From: Salinicola rhizosphaerae
GTDB lineage: Bacteria > Pseudomonadota > Gammaproteobacteria > Pseudomonadales > Halomonadaceae
Assembly (NCBI RefSeq): GCF_014652715.1
Contig: NZ_BMZI01000001.1
Span: forward strand, 397,623-461,622
Reading direction: 5' to 3'
DNA: 64,000 nucleotides
Part shown: positions 37,857 to 47,154 of the stretch, one piece after another
How positions within the stretch are numbered: the stretch's first letter is position 1
Layout of the letters: each line of letters begins with the position of its first letter
Translations under genes and position numbers: made by a program
Notes under the pieces: model-generated
The model's database searches: none
What the model saw: only the letters and a program-made list of their open reading frames with translations
What the model was told of the DNA's origin: nothing

Positions 37857-38138
37857 TCAGGCGGAGGTCTTGCTCTCGCTGGCTTGAGTGGCGCCGCCAC
37901 CGCTGTCGCTGCCCCCCGAAGGCTTCGCGCTGTCGCCGACGAGATTCTTCTTGCTGCCCGATTTGAAATCGGTTTCGTACCAGCCGCCGCCGGCGAGCCG
38001 GAAGCCGGCAGCCGAGACCAGACGCGACAGGGATGGCTGCTCGCAGGCCGGGCAATCAGTCAACGGCGCCGCGCTGATTTTCTGAAGTTTTTCCAGGCGA
38101 TGGCCGCAGGCCTTGCACTCATATTCGTAGATGGGCAT
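37857..38138 (-). CDS. FmdB-family zinc-ribbon protein
   Basis: This is a small cytoplasmic protein of 93 residues with an N-terminal zinc ribbon [20 protein letters not shown] (C8, C11, C29, C32) of the FmdB/CxxC family, commonly encoded immediately upstream of aspS in gamma- and betaproteobacteria. The remainder is a low-complexity Gly/Ser/Lys tail. Its role is unknown. It ends 38 bases before aspS, and the pair is probably one transcript. Confidence 0.92.
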   Translation of the reverse strand: MPIYEYECKACGHRLEKLQKISAAPLTDCPACEQPSLSRLVSAAGFRLAGGGWYETDFKSGSKKNLVGDSAKPSGGSDSGGGATQASESKTSA

Positions 38139-38499
38139 CGTTCTATCACTCTCGCCGGGGCGCCACGCTTCGTGGCCCTCCGCCCTGATGATCACGCGAG
38201 GCACGTTACCGGCGCCTCGCAATCTCTTGCCATCGTCATGTCAGGATGGCGCCTCTCGACCGGCCTCGAAAGCCTCGTCAGAAAGCCGCATAGTATAGCG
38301 CGCAGCAGCCGGTCGCAGGCAATATTACCGGCTGAGAAAGCCGCTGTCGTCGTTCGCCTGAGGGGGAGAGCCAGCCATGGCATTCATAGACGATGCGCAG
38401 TCGGTTCCATGACATGGCACCATCGGCGGAAGCCAGTTATCTCCGCGCACAGGCGAAGCGCCGCCGATGACAGGAAAGCCTCATGATAAGGAAACGCAC
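38139..38499. other. 361-bp divergent intergenic region
   Basis: This lies between the FmdB-family gene (leftward) and the hydroxyacid dehydrogenase gene (rightward). No promoter pair, terminator or small gene is convincing; open frames through it lack ribosome binding sites and similarity. Confidence 0.55.
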
Positions 38500-39435
38500 A
38501 TGAAAGCCGTGCTGCTGGACGCCGCCTCGCTAGGCGACGAGATCGATCTGACGCCGATTCGACGCCTCGTCGACGCGTTCGATGTCCACTCTCTGACCTC
38601 ACCCGACCAGGTCCAGGAAAGACTGGCTGGCGCTACCGTTGCCCTGACCAACAAGATGGTGATCGACGCTGAAACGCTGGCGGGCCTACCCGACCTGGAA
38701 CTGATCTGCGTGCTGGCGACCGGTACCAACAACATCGACATGGCTGCCGCCGAGCGCCGTGGGATTGTCGTACGCAACGTCGAGGCCTACGGCACCGCCA
38801 GTGTCGCTCAGCACACCTTGATGCTGATGCTGGCGCTGGCCGCCCGCCTTCCGCTCTATCAGGAGGCGGTCGAGCGCGGCGCCTGGGCGCGTAGCGACAT
38901 CTTCTGTCTGCTCGATCACCGCACGCTGCAGCTCGCGGGCAAGCACCTGGTCATCGTCGGTAGTGGCGTGCTCGGAACCGCGGTCGCGAAACTTGGCGAA
39001 GCGTTCAGCATGCGGGTGACTTTCGCGGCCCGCCCCGGCAATGAAGCCAACGACGCCCGTCCCGCCTTGACGACGCTGCTGCCGGCAGCAGACGTCATCA
39101 GCCTGCACTGCCCGTTGACCGAGCAGACGAAGGGTCTGATCGGCACCGCGGCGCTGGCGAGCATGAAAGCGGACGCGCTGCTGATCAACTGCGCCCGCGG
39201 CGGTATCGTCGACGAGATGGCGGCGCTCGAAGCGCTGCGCGGTGGCCGACTGGGCGGGCTCGCCGTCGACACCTTGCCGGTGGAACCGCCGCGCGAGGGC
39301 CATGCGCTGATCGATGCGCTCGCCGAACCGCTCAATCTCATCGTCACGCCGCATAACGCATGGATCACGCCGGAAGCGCGCCAACGCGTGGTCGAGTTGA
39401 CCGCCGACAACCTACGCAACTGGTTACGAGGGTAA
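38500..39435 (+). CDS. D-2-hydroxyacid dehydrogenase (glycerate dehydrogenase/hydroxypyruvate reductase type)
   Basis: This is an NAD(P)-dependent reductase of 2-oxoacids, 311 residues. The NAD-binding loop is VIVGSGVLGTAVAKLGEAF (about 152-170), and the catalytic set is R233 (NCARGGIVDE), E262 (TLPVEPP) and H285 (TPHNAWITPE). AAGGAA seven bases ahead supports the ATG at 38500. It is followed by a sugar kinase and a nucleoside hydrolase on the same strand. Exact substrate (hydroxypyruvate, glyoxylate or other) cannot be read from the sequence. Confidence 0.88.
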   Translation: MKAVLLDAASLGDEIDLTPIRRLVDAFDVHSLTSPDQVQERLAGATVALTNKMVIDAETLAGLPDLELICVLATGTNNIDMAAAERRGIVVRNVEAYGTASVAQHTLMLMLALAARLPLYQEAVERGAWARSDIFCLLDHRTLQLAGKHLVIVGSGVLGTAVAKLGEAFSMRVTFAARPGNEANDARPALTTLLPAADVISLHCPLTEQTKGLIGTAALASMKADALLINCARGGIVDEMAALEALRGGRLGGLAVDTLPVEPPREGHALIDALAEPLNLIVTPHNAWITPEARQRVVELTADNLRNWLRG

Positions 39436-39503
39436 GGCTTGCTCCGGCACCGCGCGCCACGATTCACGAAGAGATGATCTGTAACGACAGGGTTTTAAAA
39501 GGG

Positions 39504-40424
39504 ATGGTCTACAACTTCGGCTCGATCAATATCGACTATGTCTATCGCGTTCCCCATCTGGTCAAACCCGGCGAGACGCTGGCCAGCGAAAGCTTTCAGC
39601 AGGTGCTCGGCGGCAAGGGCGCGAACCAGTCACTGGCGTTGGCTCGCGCCGGCGGCAGCGTGACTCACTGGGGGCGACTTGGCCGCGCAGACCGATGGGC
39701 GCTGGCGCCGCTCGAACAGGCCGGCGTGAATATCGACGCGATCGAGTTGATCGAGGATGCCAGCGGTCACGCGTTGATTCAGGTCGATGACGCCGCCGAG
39801 AACGCCATCATTCTCTACCCGGGCGCCAATCATGGATTTACCGAAGCCAAGCTCGAGGCACTGACCGAGTCGGCCGAACCGTCAGGCTGGCTGCTGATGC
39901 AGAACGAGTGCAATGCCACCGAGTCGGTCATTTGCCTTGCCGCGGCACGCGGGCTCTCGATCGCCTTCAACCCGGCCCCGCTCGATGCCAAGGTGGCTTC
40001 GTTGCCGCTATCGCTGTGCAATCTGCTGTTTCTCAACCGCGGTGAAGCGGCAGCACTCGCCGAATGTGACCCGAAATGTGACGCCGATGCGCTCCTCGAC
40101 ATCCTCGCCGAGCGCTATCCCGATGCGGAACTGGTGCTGACCCTCGGCGCCGACGGGGTTCGATACCAGCGCGGCGACCATCGCCTGTCGCTACCGGCAC
40201 ATCGCGTCGACGCCATCGACACCACCGCCGCGGGTGATACGTTCATTGGCTATTTCATGGCCGCGCGTCAGCGAGGCGACGACAACGAACGTGCCCTGCG
40301 CCTGGCCAGCACCGCTTCCGCGCTCTGCGTCCAGACGGCCGGCGCGGCGCCCAGTATTCCCGTGGCAAAAGATGTCGAGGCGGCGCTGGTGCGTTTGCCC
40401 GAACTTCAGATAACGCGGCCCTAG
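39504..40424 (+). CDS. PfkB-family carbohydrate kinase, ribokinase-like
   Basis: This is an ATP-dependent sugar kinase of 306 residues. It has the first PfkB signature VLGGKGANQSLALARAG (about 34-50) and the second, DTTAAGDTFIGYF, with the catalytic base D245. It looks like a ribokinase, and the nucleoside hydrolase next door would release ribose. The start at 39504 matches the family N-terminus (MVYNFGSINIDY); an in-frame ATG at 39474 is an alternative, and neither has a well-spaced ribosome binding site. Confidence 0.85.
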   Translation: MVYNFGSINIDYVYRVPHLVKPGETLASESFQQVLGGKGANQSLALARAGGSVTHWGRLGRADRWALAPLEQAGVNIDAIELIEDASGHALIQVDDAAENAIILYPGANHGFTEAKLEALTESAEPSGWLLMQNECNATESVICLAAARGLSIAFNPAPLDAKVASLPLSLCNLLFLNRGEAAALAECDPKCDADALLDILAERYPDAELVLTLGADGVRYQRGDHRLSLPAHRVDAIDTTAAGDTFIGYFMAARQRGDDNERALRLASTASALCVQTAGAAPSIPVAKDVEAALVRLPELQITRP

Positions 40425-40514
40425 TCGTCGTGTTGCGCGATTGACCGCCGCCGTCCGGCCACGCAGGCTACGGCCATCACACCATCTTCTCTTCATCGAT
40501 CCGACAGGCACGCC

Positions 40515-41471
40515 ATGTCCACACCGATCATTTTCGATACCGATCCCGGCGTCGACGACGCTCAGGCCATCGCCATCGCACTGGCGCATCCCGACATCGA
40601 GCTACTCGGGCTGACCACCACTTTCGGCAACGTGACGATCGAGGTCGCCACACACAATGCCCTGCTGCTGGCCGAGTTGGCCGGTCAGCGGATTCCCGTC
40701 GCCCAGGGGGCGGCCGAACCGCTGGTCAAGAAAAAAAATCCGCCCCCCGGGCACATTCACGGGGACAACGGCCTGGGCAATATCGCGCTTCCGGATATCT
40801 CCACCCGGGCGGTTGCCCAGAGCGCGCCCCAGTTCATCGTCGAGCAGGTCAACGCCCGTCCCGGTGAAGTGGTACTGGTCGCCGTCGGCCCGCTGGGCAA
40901 CCTGGCTGCGGCGCTGCAGCTCGACCCGACCCTGGTCGACAAGGTCAAACGCGTGGTCGTGATGGGCGGCTCGATCCGCGAAGGCGGTAACGTTACCCCT
41001 GTCGCCGAAGCCAACATGTTCAATGATCCGCACGCGGCAGCCAGAGTGCTGCAGGCGAGCTGGCCATTGACGCTGGTCGGACTCGACGCCACGCACCGCT
41101 GCGTGCTGGACCCGGCAAGCATGGAGAAAATCGCCCGCGCGCAGGGTGATCTGGGGCGCGTACTGGCCGAGAGCTACGCTTTCTATCGGGCTTTCTACCA
41201 GAAGGCCCTCGGGATCGATGGCTGCTGCCCGCACGACAGCTGCGCGCTAGTGTGGTTGCTGCGACCGGATCTGTTCGAGGTCGAGCGCGGCACGCTCAGC
41301 GTGGTCACGGATGGGCTGGCAGAGGGACAGACGCTGATGGCGCCACACTCGCGTCAGTTCGTCGACGGGCGCTGGTCACAGGGGACACTGGCGGACGTCT
41401 GCCTGAACGCCGATGGTCCTGCCGTGATCGCCTGGATCGTCGATACCTTGACCGCCAATCCGGCACGCTGA
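40515..41471 (+). CDS. nucleoside hydrolase (inosine-uridine preferring type)
   Basis: This enzyme hydrolyses ribonucleosides to base and ribose. The 318-residue protein has the calcium-binding N-terminal cluster IIFDTDPGVDDAQAIAIAL (D8, D10, D14, D15), the VVMGGSIREGGNVTPVAEAN and FNDPHAA blocks, and the catalytic-site histidine in CCPHDSCAL. Base preference cannot be assigned. It is third in the dehydrogenase-kinase-hydrolase run, separated from the kinase by 90 bp, and converges with acyP 60 bp later. Confidence 0.92.
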   Translation: MSTPIIFDTDPGVDDAQAIAIALAHPDIELLGLTTTFGNVTIEVATHNALLLAELAGQRIPVAQGAAEPLVKKKNPPPGHIHGDNGLGNIALPDISTRAVAQSAPQFIVEQVNARPGEVVLVAVGPLGNLAAALQLDPTLVDKVKRVVVMGGSIREGGNVTPVAEANMFNDPHAAARVLQASWPLTLVGLDATHRCVLDPASMEKIARAQGDLGRVLAESYAFYRAFYQKALGIDGCCPHDSCALVWLLRPDLFEVERGTLSVVTDGLAEGQTLMAPHSRQFVDGRWSQGTLADVCLNADGPAVIAWIVDTLTANPAR

Positions 41472-41531
41472 AAACCAGTTCGAACGGAGCCCACCTTTCG
41501 CACGACCGGCAGCCCTCGGTGAGAAATACGC

Positions 41532-41804
41532 TCAACCGGTCGTGAAGTCAGCCGGCGCGGCGAACGTCGCGTCCTCGACCTCCACGCCGATGACGTTGGC
41601 TGCCGGCGACCCCTGCCACAGGGCGTCGATCAATTCGGCGATGGCGGTCGATTCACCGCTCGCAATGACTTCCACCCGGCCATCGGCGAGATTGATCGCG
41701 TGGCCGGTAATGCCCCAGCGCTGCGCCTGCTGGCGAACGTGCTCACGGTAGCTGACGCCCTGTACTCTCCCGCTCACCAGCGCCTTGATGGTGCGATGGC
41801 TCAT
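41532..41804 (-). CDS. acyP: acylphosphatase
   Basis: Acylphosphatase hydrolyses acyl phosphates such as acetyl phosphate or carbamoyl phosphate. The 90-residue protein keeps the catalytic pair: R20 in SGRVQGVSYREHVRQQAQRW and N38 in HAINLADGRVEV. AAGGAG eight bases ahead defines the ATG at 41804. Its first 62 bases overlap the end of the YihY-type gene in another frame, an unusually long overlap, so the two are probably co-translated. Confidence 0.93.
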   Translation of the reverse strand: MSHRTIKALVSGRVQGVSYREHVRQQAQRWGITGHAINLADGRVEVIASGESTAIAELIDALWQGSPAANVIGVEVEDATFAAPADFTTG

Positions 41805-42717
41805 GGGGTTTCTCCTTAGTGATGACTTCATGACGAACCAGTACCGCTGTATTACGCGGCACGACGGCGCGCCCCCTGGCGACGACGTAGGTTCGGGTGA
41901 ACGCCGCACCAAACAGTAGAATCAGTGATGAGTAGTAGACCCAGAGCAGCACCAGCACCACCGAACCGGCTGCACCATAGGTGGAGGCCGTGGCCGTATG
42001 AGCGAGGTAGGCAGCAATGGCGTTGCGCCCCAGCATGAACAGGATCGCCGTTACCAGTGCGCCAAGCAGCACGTCCCGATAAGAGAGCACCACATCCGGC
42101 AGCACCTTGAAGATAGCCGCAAAGAACAGCGTCACCACGACGATAGAAAGCACGAACTGCGCCACCTGGAGCAGGATCACACTGCCCGGCACCCAGTCCC
42201 CGGCGTAGCTGAATGTCGCCTGGACGATGACGCCAAGAACCAACGACACCAACAGCACGAAACCGATTGCCAGCACTACGGCAAGCGACAGCAGGCGCTT
42301 CTTGGCAAAGAGCCAGAGACTGTTGCGATCCGGGTTCGGTGCCACGCCCCAGATCGTATTGAGCGAGAACTGCATTTGACCGAACACCGTCGTCGCGCCG
42401 ACCAGCAGCGTGACAAAGCCAAGCAGCGTGGGCAGGATACCGGAAGCCTGTACCGTCGACTGAGCCACCGCGCTTTCGATCGCACTCGCGGCCGACGGCC
42501 CGAGCGTGTCCTGCAGGCGGGTCACGATTTCGCCACGGGCAGCGTCCTCGCCCAGCCAGAAGCCGACGACGGTAACCGCGATGATGACCGTCGGTGCCAG
42601 CGAGAACAGGGTGTAGAACGCCAGCGACCCCGCGTAGCTGAACGCGTTGCGATCGAGCCAGAGCCGAACGGCATCGCGGATGACGGCAAACCAGTACTTG
42701 CAGGAGGAGACGATCAC
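41743..42717 (-). CDS. yihY: YihY/BrkB-family integral membrane protein
   Basis: This is a 324-residue inner-membrane protein of the YihY family, once called ribonuclease BN or virulence factor BrkB, whose function is unsettled. It starts GTG at 42717 with AAGGAAG six bases before. Six membrane helices are evident (about 25-50, 90-115, 135-165, 180-205, 215-240, 245-275), with the family motifs SYAGSLAFYTLFSLAPTVII and GAAFTRTYV. The hydrophilic C-terminal tail, whose codons overlap acyP, looks non-conserved. Confidence 0.9.
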   Translation of the reverse strand: MIVSSCKYWFAVIRDAVRLWLDRNAFSYAGSLAFYTLFSLAPTVIIAVTVVGFWLGEDAARGEIVTRLQDTLGPSAASAIESAVAQSTVQASGILPTLLGFVTLLVGATTVFGQMQFSLNTIWGVAPNPDRNSLWLFAKKRLLSLAVVLAIGFVLLVSLVLGVIVQATFSYAGDWVPGSVILLQVAQFVLSIVVVTLFFAAIFKVLPDVVLSYRDVLLGALVTAILFMLGRNAIAAYLAHTATASTYGAAGSVVLVLLWVYYSSLILLFGAAFTRTYVVARGRAVVPRNTAVLVRHEVITKEKPHEPSHHQGAGERESTGRQLP

Positions 42718-42832
42718 AAAGGCTTCCTTCTAGCGGTAGTCGCGTGGACGACGAGTAGACTGCCAGTCAGTCTAGACGACATGGGCACGAGCGGCGCCGA
42801 CCTGGGTCCGGCACATGAGACACGCGCATGCG

Positions 42833-43750
42833 TCACGCGCGGAGGAAGTCGCTCGGCAGCTTCATCATGCGTCGCCAGAGTTTCTCGACACCGGGCTTGT
42901 GGACGAGCGAGCAACGATAGAGGCGAATCTCGAGCGGAACATCCCAATCCTCACCAGCGGCGCGCACCAGCTTGCCACGCGCCAGTTCCTCGCGCACACA
43001 GAAGTCCGGGATCCACGCCAGTCCTACCCCCTGGAGCGCCATGCCCTTGAGCCCTTCGGCCATGGCTGTCTCGTAGACCGTCTTCAAACGCATGCGCGCC
43101 GGATCATTCTTCAGCAGCATCCGCACGCTACGCCCGAGAAACGCCCCTTGGGTGTAGGCGAGAAAGGGAATCGAACCCTCTCCATCGAGAGAAAATTTCG
43201 GTGCGCCGTCGCCGTCAGGCACGCTGACCGGGATCATCTTCACCTGACCGATCGAGAATGACGGGAATATCTCGGCATCCAGCTGCATCGTGGCATAAGG
43301 ATCATGGTAGGCAAGCATCAGATCGCAGTTGCCCTCACGCAGCACGTGGATCGCATCGCCGACGTTCATCGCCACCAGTCGCGTCGGCAGCTCGCCCACG
43401 CCCTTTTGCAACCGCGAGATCCACTGGGGATAGAAGGCCAGTGCCAGCGAGTGGGCGGCCACGATGTCCAGCGCCTCGTTATCCATTGCCAGTCCGCGCA
43501 GATGCGCCAGACTATCGTTGAGCTGCTCCACCATGTTTCTCGCCGTGACCAGAAAGAGCTGACCTTCCGGCGTGAGGCTGACCGGCGTGGTCGATCTGTC
43601 GACCAGCGTCGCGCCGACCGCCTGCTCGAGCGAGCGAATGCGCCGACTGAAGGCGGGTTGTGTCACATGGCGCTGGCGCGCCGACGCCGAGAAGCTGCGC
43701 GTATTGGCCAGCGCGACAAAGTCTTCCAGCCACTTGGTTTCGAGATTCAA
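42833..43750 (-). CDS. LysR-family transcriptional regulator (HypT/YjiE-like)
   Basis: This is a 305-residue regulator with an N-terminal winged helix (NLETKWLEDFVALANTRSFS, VTQPAFSRRIRSLEQAVGA) and a LysR effector domain. The ETKWLEDF and QPAFSRRIRSLEQA pattern is that of the HypT/YjiE family, known in E. coli for sensing hypochlorite by methionine oxidation; the assignment is by eye. The start is taken as a TTG at 43750 because GAGGGGA lies just before it and the length then equals the other LysR protein here; an ATG at 43810 adds 20 unrelated residues. It is a lone gene between the YihY-type and cls genes. Confidence 0.87.
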   Translation of the reverse strand: MNLETKWLEDFVALANTRSFSASARQRHVTQPAFSRRIRSLEQAVGATLVDRSTTPVSLTPEGQLFLVTARNMVEQLNDSLAHLRGLAMDNEALDIVAAHSLALAFYPQWISRLQKGVGELPTRLVAMNVGDAIHVLREGNCDLMLAYHDPYATMQLDAEIFPSFSIGQVKMIPVSVPDGDGAPKFSLDGEGSIPFLAYTQGAFLGRSVRMLLKNDPARMRLKTVYETAMAEGLKGMALQGVGLAWIPDFCVREELARGKLVRAAGEDWDVPLEIRLYRCSLVHKPGVEKLWRRMMKLPSDFLRA

Positions 43751-43855
43751 GGGGTCCCCTCGGATTCTTGTTGGCAGTGTTCGATGCGTCGATTCTTGTA
43801 CGCTCGCCATGTTATCGGCCGGTTACCGTAGCGCCAATAGGCGAGCGTTGGCAGT

Positions 43856-45277
43856 CTACTGCACCGGCGACAGCAGGTAGGTCGCTCGAGACAGCATCTT
43901 GCGCCACATCGGCCGCTCGGCCAGCTCGCGCTCGGTCACCTCGCGGCTGTTGATGAAGTCCTGCTCCAGCATGGCGTGAACATTGGCGGCAAAGCGCTTG
44001 TCGGGCACGAAGGCAGTGACCTCGAAGTTGAGGCGAAACGAGCGGTTGTCCAGATTGACCGTGCCGACCATGGCCGTGTGGTCGTCGACCAGCAAGGTCT
44101 TCTGATGCAGAAATCCCGGCTGATAGCGATAGATCTTCACGCCGTTCTGGATCATTTCCGGCAGAAACGCGAACGCGGACAGGAACACCAGCAGATGGTC
44201 GGGCCGTTCCGGCATCAGCACCCGCACGTCGACGCCGCGCAACGCGGCGAGAATCAACGCATCCTGCACGCCGTGATCCGGCACGAAGTAAGGGCTGGTC
44301 ACCCAGAGCCGGTTGCGGGCGCCGTGAATCGCATGTTGCACCAGCAGACTGGCCGTCTCGCGACCATCCGCGGGCCCGGAGGGCACGATGGCGACGTGTT
44401 GGTCGTCGCTTTCCTGGTGATGCGGACGCCAACCCAGCGCGAGAATATCTCCCGTGGCCCAGTACCAGTCTTCCCAGAACGCCTCCTGCAGCGCCAGCAC
44501 GCTGGGACCGCGCAGCGCCAGATGTGTATCGCGCCAGTGGCCGTAGCGAGCGACCCTGCCGAGATATTCATCGGCCACGTTGAGACCGCCAGTCCAGCCC
44601 AGTTTGCCATCGACGACGACGATCTTGCGGTGATTGCGAAAGTTGATCTGGAATCGATGGCGCCAGCCGCGGGACGAATTGAACGCCGAGACCCGCACGC
44701 CCGCCTCCTCGAGATCACGAAGATAGCCGCCGGGCAGACCGCGACTGCCGATTTCGTCGAACAGGAAATAGACGCTGACACCATGCTCCGCCTGGTCGAT
44801 CAGCAGGCGCTTCATCGCCATACCGATCTCGTCGGCGCGCACGATGAAGAACTGCACGAGGATGTACTCCTCGGCCTGGCGGATACCGGAAAACAGACTA
44901 TCGAAGGTTGCGTCACCGTCGATCAGGAGATCGACGCGATTGCCGCGAGTCATCGGCATCATCGCCAACTGCTCGACGGCACGAATACGCCCGCTGACGG
45001 CCTCCGGGCGAGAGATATAGGATTCCATCTGACCACGGTAGCGCTGCAGCACCTGGCGCAGTACGGTATCGCGCTCGCCGCGCGCCGACACGTAGCCGTA
45101 GAAGCGCGGCCGCCCCAGCGTCCAGAAGATGGGAACGGCGATGTAAGGGAAGCTGACCAGCGTGACGATCCAGGCGACGGCACCCTGAGAGGTTCGACTG
45201 GACATCAGCGCGATCACGGCGGTGATGATGCCCAGCACGTGAGAGACGAACAGCAGAATGCCGATCAGCCACGCCAT
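43856..45277 (-). CDS. cls: cardiolipin synthase
   Basis: The enzyme condenses two phosphatidylglycerols to cardiolipin in the inner membrane. The 473-residue phospholipase D-family protein has two N-terminal membrane helices (about 2-25 and 33-57) and two HKD motifs, FRNHRKIVVVDGKLGWTGG and FLHQKTLLVDDHTAMVGT, as in ClsA. AAGGAG overlaps the ATG at 45283, so the ATG at 45277, six bases beyond, is the start. It is a single gene after the fumarase terminator. Cardiolipin content is linked to salt adaptation in halophiles, so salt control is plausible. Confidence 0.93.
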   Translation of the reverse strand: MAWLIGILLFVSHVLGIITAVIALMSSRTSQGAVAWIVTLVSFPYIAVPIFWTLGRPRFYGYVSARGERDTVLRQVLQRYRGQMESYISRPEAVSGRIRAVEQLAMMPMTRGNRVDLLIDGDATFDSLFSGIRQAEEYILVQFFIVRADEIGMAMKRLLIDQAEHGVSVYFLFDEIGSRGLPGGYLRDLEEAGVRVSAFNSSRGWRHRFQINFRNHRKIVVVDGKLGWTGGLNVADEYLGRVARYGHWRDTHLALRGPSVLALQEAFWEDWYWATGDILALGWRPHHQESDDQHVAIVPSGPADGRETASLLVQHAIHGARNRLWVTSPYFVPDHGVQDALILAALRGVDVRVLMPERPDHLLVFLSAFAFLPEMIQNGVKIYRYQPGFLHQKTLLVDDHTAMVGTVNLDNRSFRLNFEVTAFVPDKRFAANVHAMLEQDFINSREVTERELAERPMWRKMLSRATYLLSPVQ

Positions 45278-45350
45278 GCACATCTCCTTGCGCTGCCCTG
45301 CGCCATCTTTCTCTCCCTGCCGAAATCGCCAAGCTAACCAACATCATACC

Positions 45351-45398
45351 GAAAAAAAGAGAGAGCCCCACTGTGGCTGTTCACCCTGGGGCTCTCTC
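45351..45398 (-). terminator. strong intrinsic terminator after fumarase gene
   Basis: A 12-bp perfect stem GAGAGAGCCCCA / TGGGGCTCTCTC (45359-45370 with 45387-45398) with a 16-base loop is followed on the minus strand by seven T (45358-45352). It ends the leftward fumarase transcript before cls. Confidence 0.93.
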
Positions 45399-45493
45399 CT
45401 GTGATCAGGCCGGCGGCAGATTCACCTCGGTCAGCGATGTCGGTGTCCAGCCGGTGTCGGTTCGACACCCGTCAAGGCGCACCGCAGCGACAA

Positions 45494-46999
45494 TCACACG
45501 CGCTCGGCTATGATCTCCTTCCATTTCGCTGGCCCGGTCTGATGTACCGAGGTGCCGCAATGATCGACGGCGACGGTCACCGGCATGTCTTCGATCTCGA
45601 ATTCGTAGATCGCTTCCATGCCGAGATCCTCGAATGCCAGGACGCGAGACTGCTTGATCGCCTGCGCCACGAGGTACGCAGCACCGCCGACGGCCATCAG
45701 ATAGACGGCCTGGTTGTCGCGGATGGCATCGATTGCCGTCGGCCCTCGCTCTGCCTTGCCGACCATGCCGAGCAGGCCGGTCTCCTCGAGCAAGGTCCGC
45801 GTGAACTTGTCCATCCGCGTGGCCGTTGTCGGGCCGGCCGGCCCGACAACTTCGTCGCCGACCGGATCAACGGGGCCCACGTAGTAGATGAAACGATTCT
45901 TGAGATCCACGGGCAGCGTCTCGCCCTTCGACAGCATGTCGATCATGCGTTTGTGGGCTGCGTCGCGGCCGGTCAGCAGCTTGCCCGAGAGTAGCACGGT
46001 GTCGCCCGGCTGCCATTCGCGAATCTCTTCCGGCGTGATGGTGTCGAGGTTGGCGCGTCGCACGCCCTCACCCACTTCCCAGGTGATCTCCGGCCAGTCA
46101 TCGATCTTCGGCGCCGGAAGCGTGGCGGCACCGCTGCCATCCAGCGTGAAGTGAACATGACGCGTTGCCGCGCAGTTGGGGATGATCGCCACCGGCTTGT
46201 TGGCAGCGTGGGTCGGGTAATCCTTGACCTTGATATCGAGGACGGTCGTGAGGCCGCCGAGACCTTGCGCACCGATGCCGCTTCGGTTGACCTTGTCGAA
46301 GAGCTCGAGTCGAAGCTCTTCCGCGCGGTTGCTGGCACCGCGAGCCTGCAGGGCCTGGATATCGATCGGATCGAGAAGCGCCTCTTTTGCCAGCTCCATC
46401 GCCTTTTCGGCGGTGCCACCGATCCCGATACCCAGCATGCCGGGGGGACACCAGCCGGCGCCCATCTTGGGCAGCTGCTCGAGCACCCAGTCGACAACGC
46501 TGTCGGATGGGTTGAGCATCGCGAACTTGGATTTGGCTTCGCTACCGCCCCCTTTGGCGGCGACATGAATCTCGACGCTGTCACCGGGAACCAGCTTGTG
46601 GTGAATGACCGCCGGCGTGTTGTCGCCAGTGTTCTTACGTTGACCGTCAGGATCGGCCAGCACCGACGCCCGCAGCACGTTGTCCGGCAGCGTGTAGGCG
46701 CGGCGAACCCCTTCATTGACCATGTCGTCGAGACTCATCTCGGCGTCCCAACGGACGTTCATGCCGACGTGAACGAAGACCGTGACGATGCCAGTGTCCT
46801 GGCAGATGGGGCGGTGACCGGTCGCGCACATACGGGAGTTGATGAGGATCTGTGCGATGGCGTCCTTGGCCGCCGAGTTTTCCTCCCGCTGATAGGCCTC
46901 ATGCATGGCATCGATGAAGTCTTTCGGGTGGTAGTAGGAGATATATTGCAGCGCGTCGGCAACGCTCTGAATCAGATCCTCCTGACGGATCACGGTCAT
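45494..46999 (-). CDS. fumA: class I (4Fe-4S) fumarate hydratase
   Basis: This is an iron-sulfur fumarase interconverting fumarate and malate in the TCA cycle. The single-chain 501-residue protein carries both the alpha (residues about 10-285) and beta (about 325-485) parts of the class I hydro-lyases. Cluster cysteines are in RPICQDTGIV (C66), GAGWCPPGMLGIGIGG and IPNCAATRHVHF. AGGAG eight bases ahead supports the ATG at 46999. Class I enzymes are oxygen- and superoxide-sensitive. It has a strong terminator downstream and is separated from nei by 155 bp. Confidence 0.94.
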   Translation of the reverse strand: MTVIRQEDLIQSVADALQYISYYHPKDFIDAMHEAYQREENSAAKDAIAQILINSRMCATGHRPICQDTGIVTVFVHVGMNVRWDAEMSLDDMVNEGVRRAYTLPDNVLRASVLADPDGQRKNTGDNTPAVIHHKLVPGDSVEIHVAAKGGGSEAKSKFAMLNPSDSVVDWVLEQLPKMGAGWCPPGMLGIGIGGTAEKAMELAKEALLDPIDIQALQARGASNRAEELRLELFDKVNRSGIGAQGLGGLTTVLDIKVKDYPTHAANKPVAIIPNCAATRHVHFTLDGSGAATLPAPKIDDWPEITWEVGEGVRRANLDTITPEEIREWQPGDTVLLSGKLLTGRDAAHKRMIDMLSKGETLPVDLKNRFIYYVGPVDPVGDEVVGPAGPTTATRMDKFTRTLLEETGLLGMVGKAERGPTAIDAIRDNQAVYLMAVGGAAYLVAQAIKQSRVLAFEDLGMEAIYEFEIEDMPVTVAVDHCGTSVHQTGPAKWKEIIAERV

Positions 47000-47154
47000 G
47001 TCGGCACTCCTGGCTGGTCACGGTGATGCCCGCAGATTCTTCGTCCACGGGGCATATGAAGTGCCTTTCATCATACCTTTCTCGATCGAATTCCGCAGGT
47101 TGTTTACAATTTCCAAGGATACAAGATAACGGTATAAACCCAGTTGAAATGAAA

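Noticed and set aside
37819-38055. 79-codon N-terminal extension of aspS
   Set aside because: Arg-rich, not conserved, and overlaps the FmdB-family gene; the ATG at 37818 matches the family start.
43150-43185. GAGGGTTCGATTCCCTTTC on the minus strand resembles a tRNA T-arm
   Set aside because: It lies in the LysR coding frame (GEGSIPFLA), there is no acceptor stem or anticodon arm around it and no integrase nearby, so it is neither a tRNA nor a supported attachment site.
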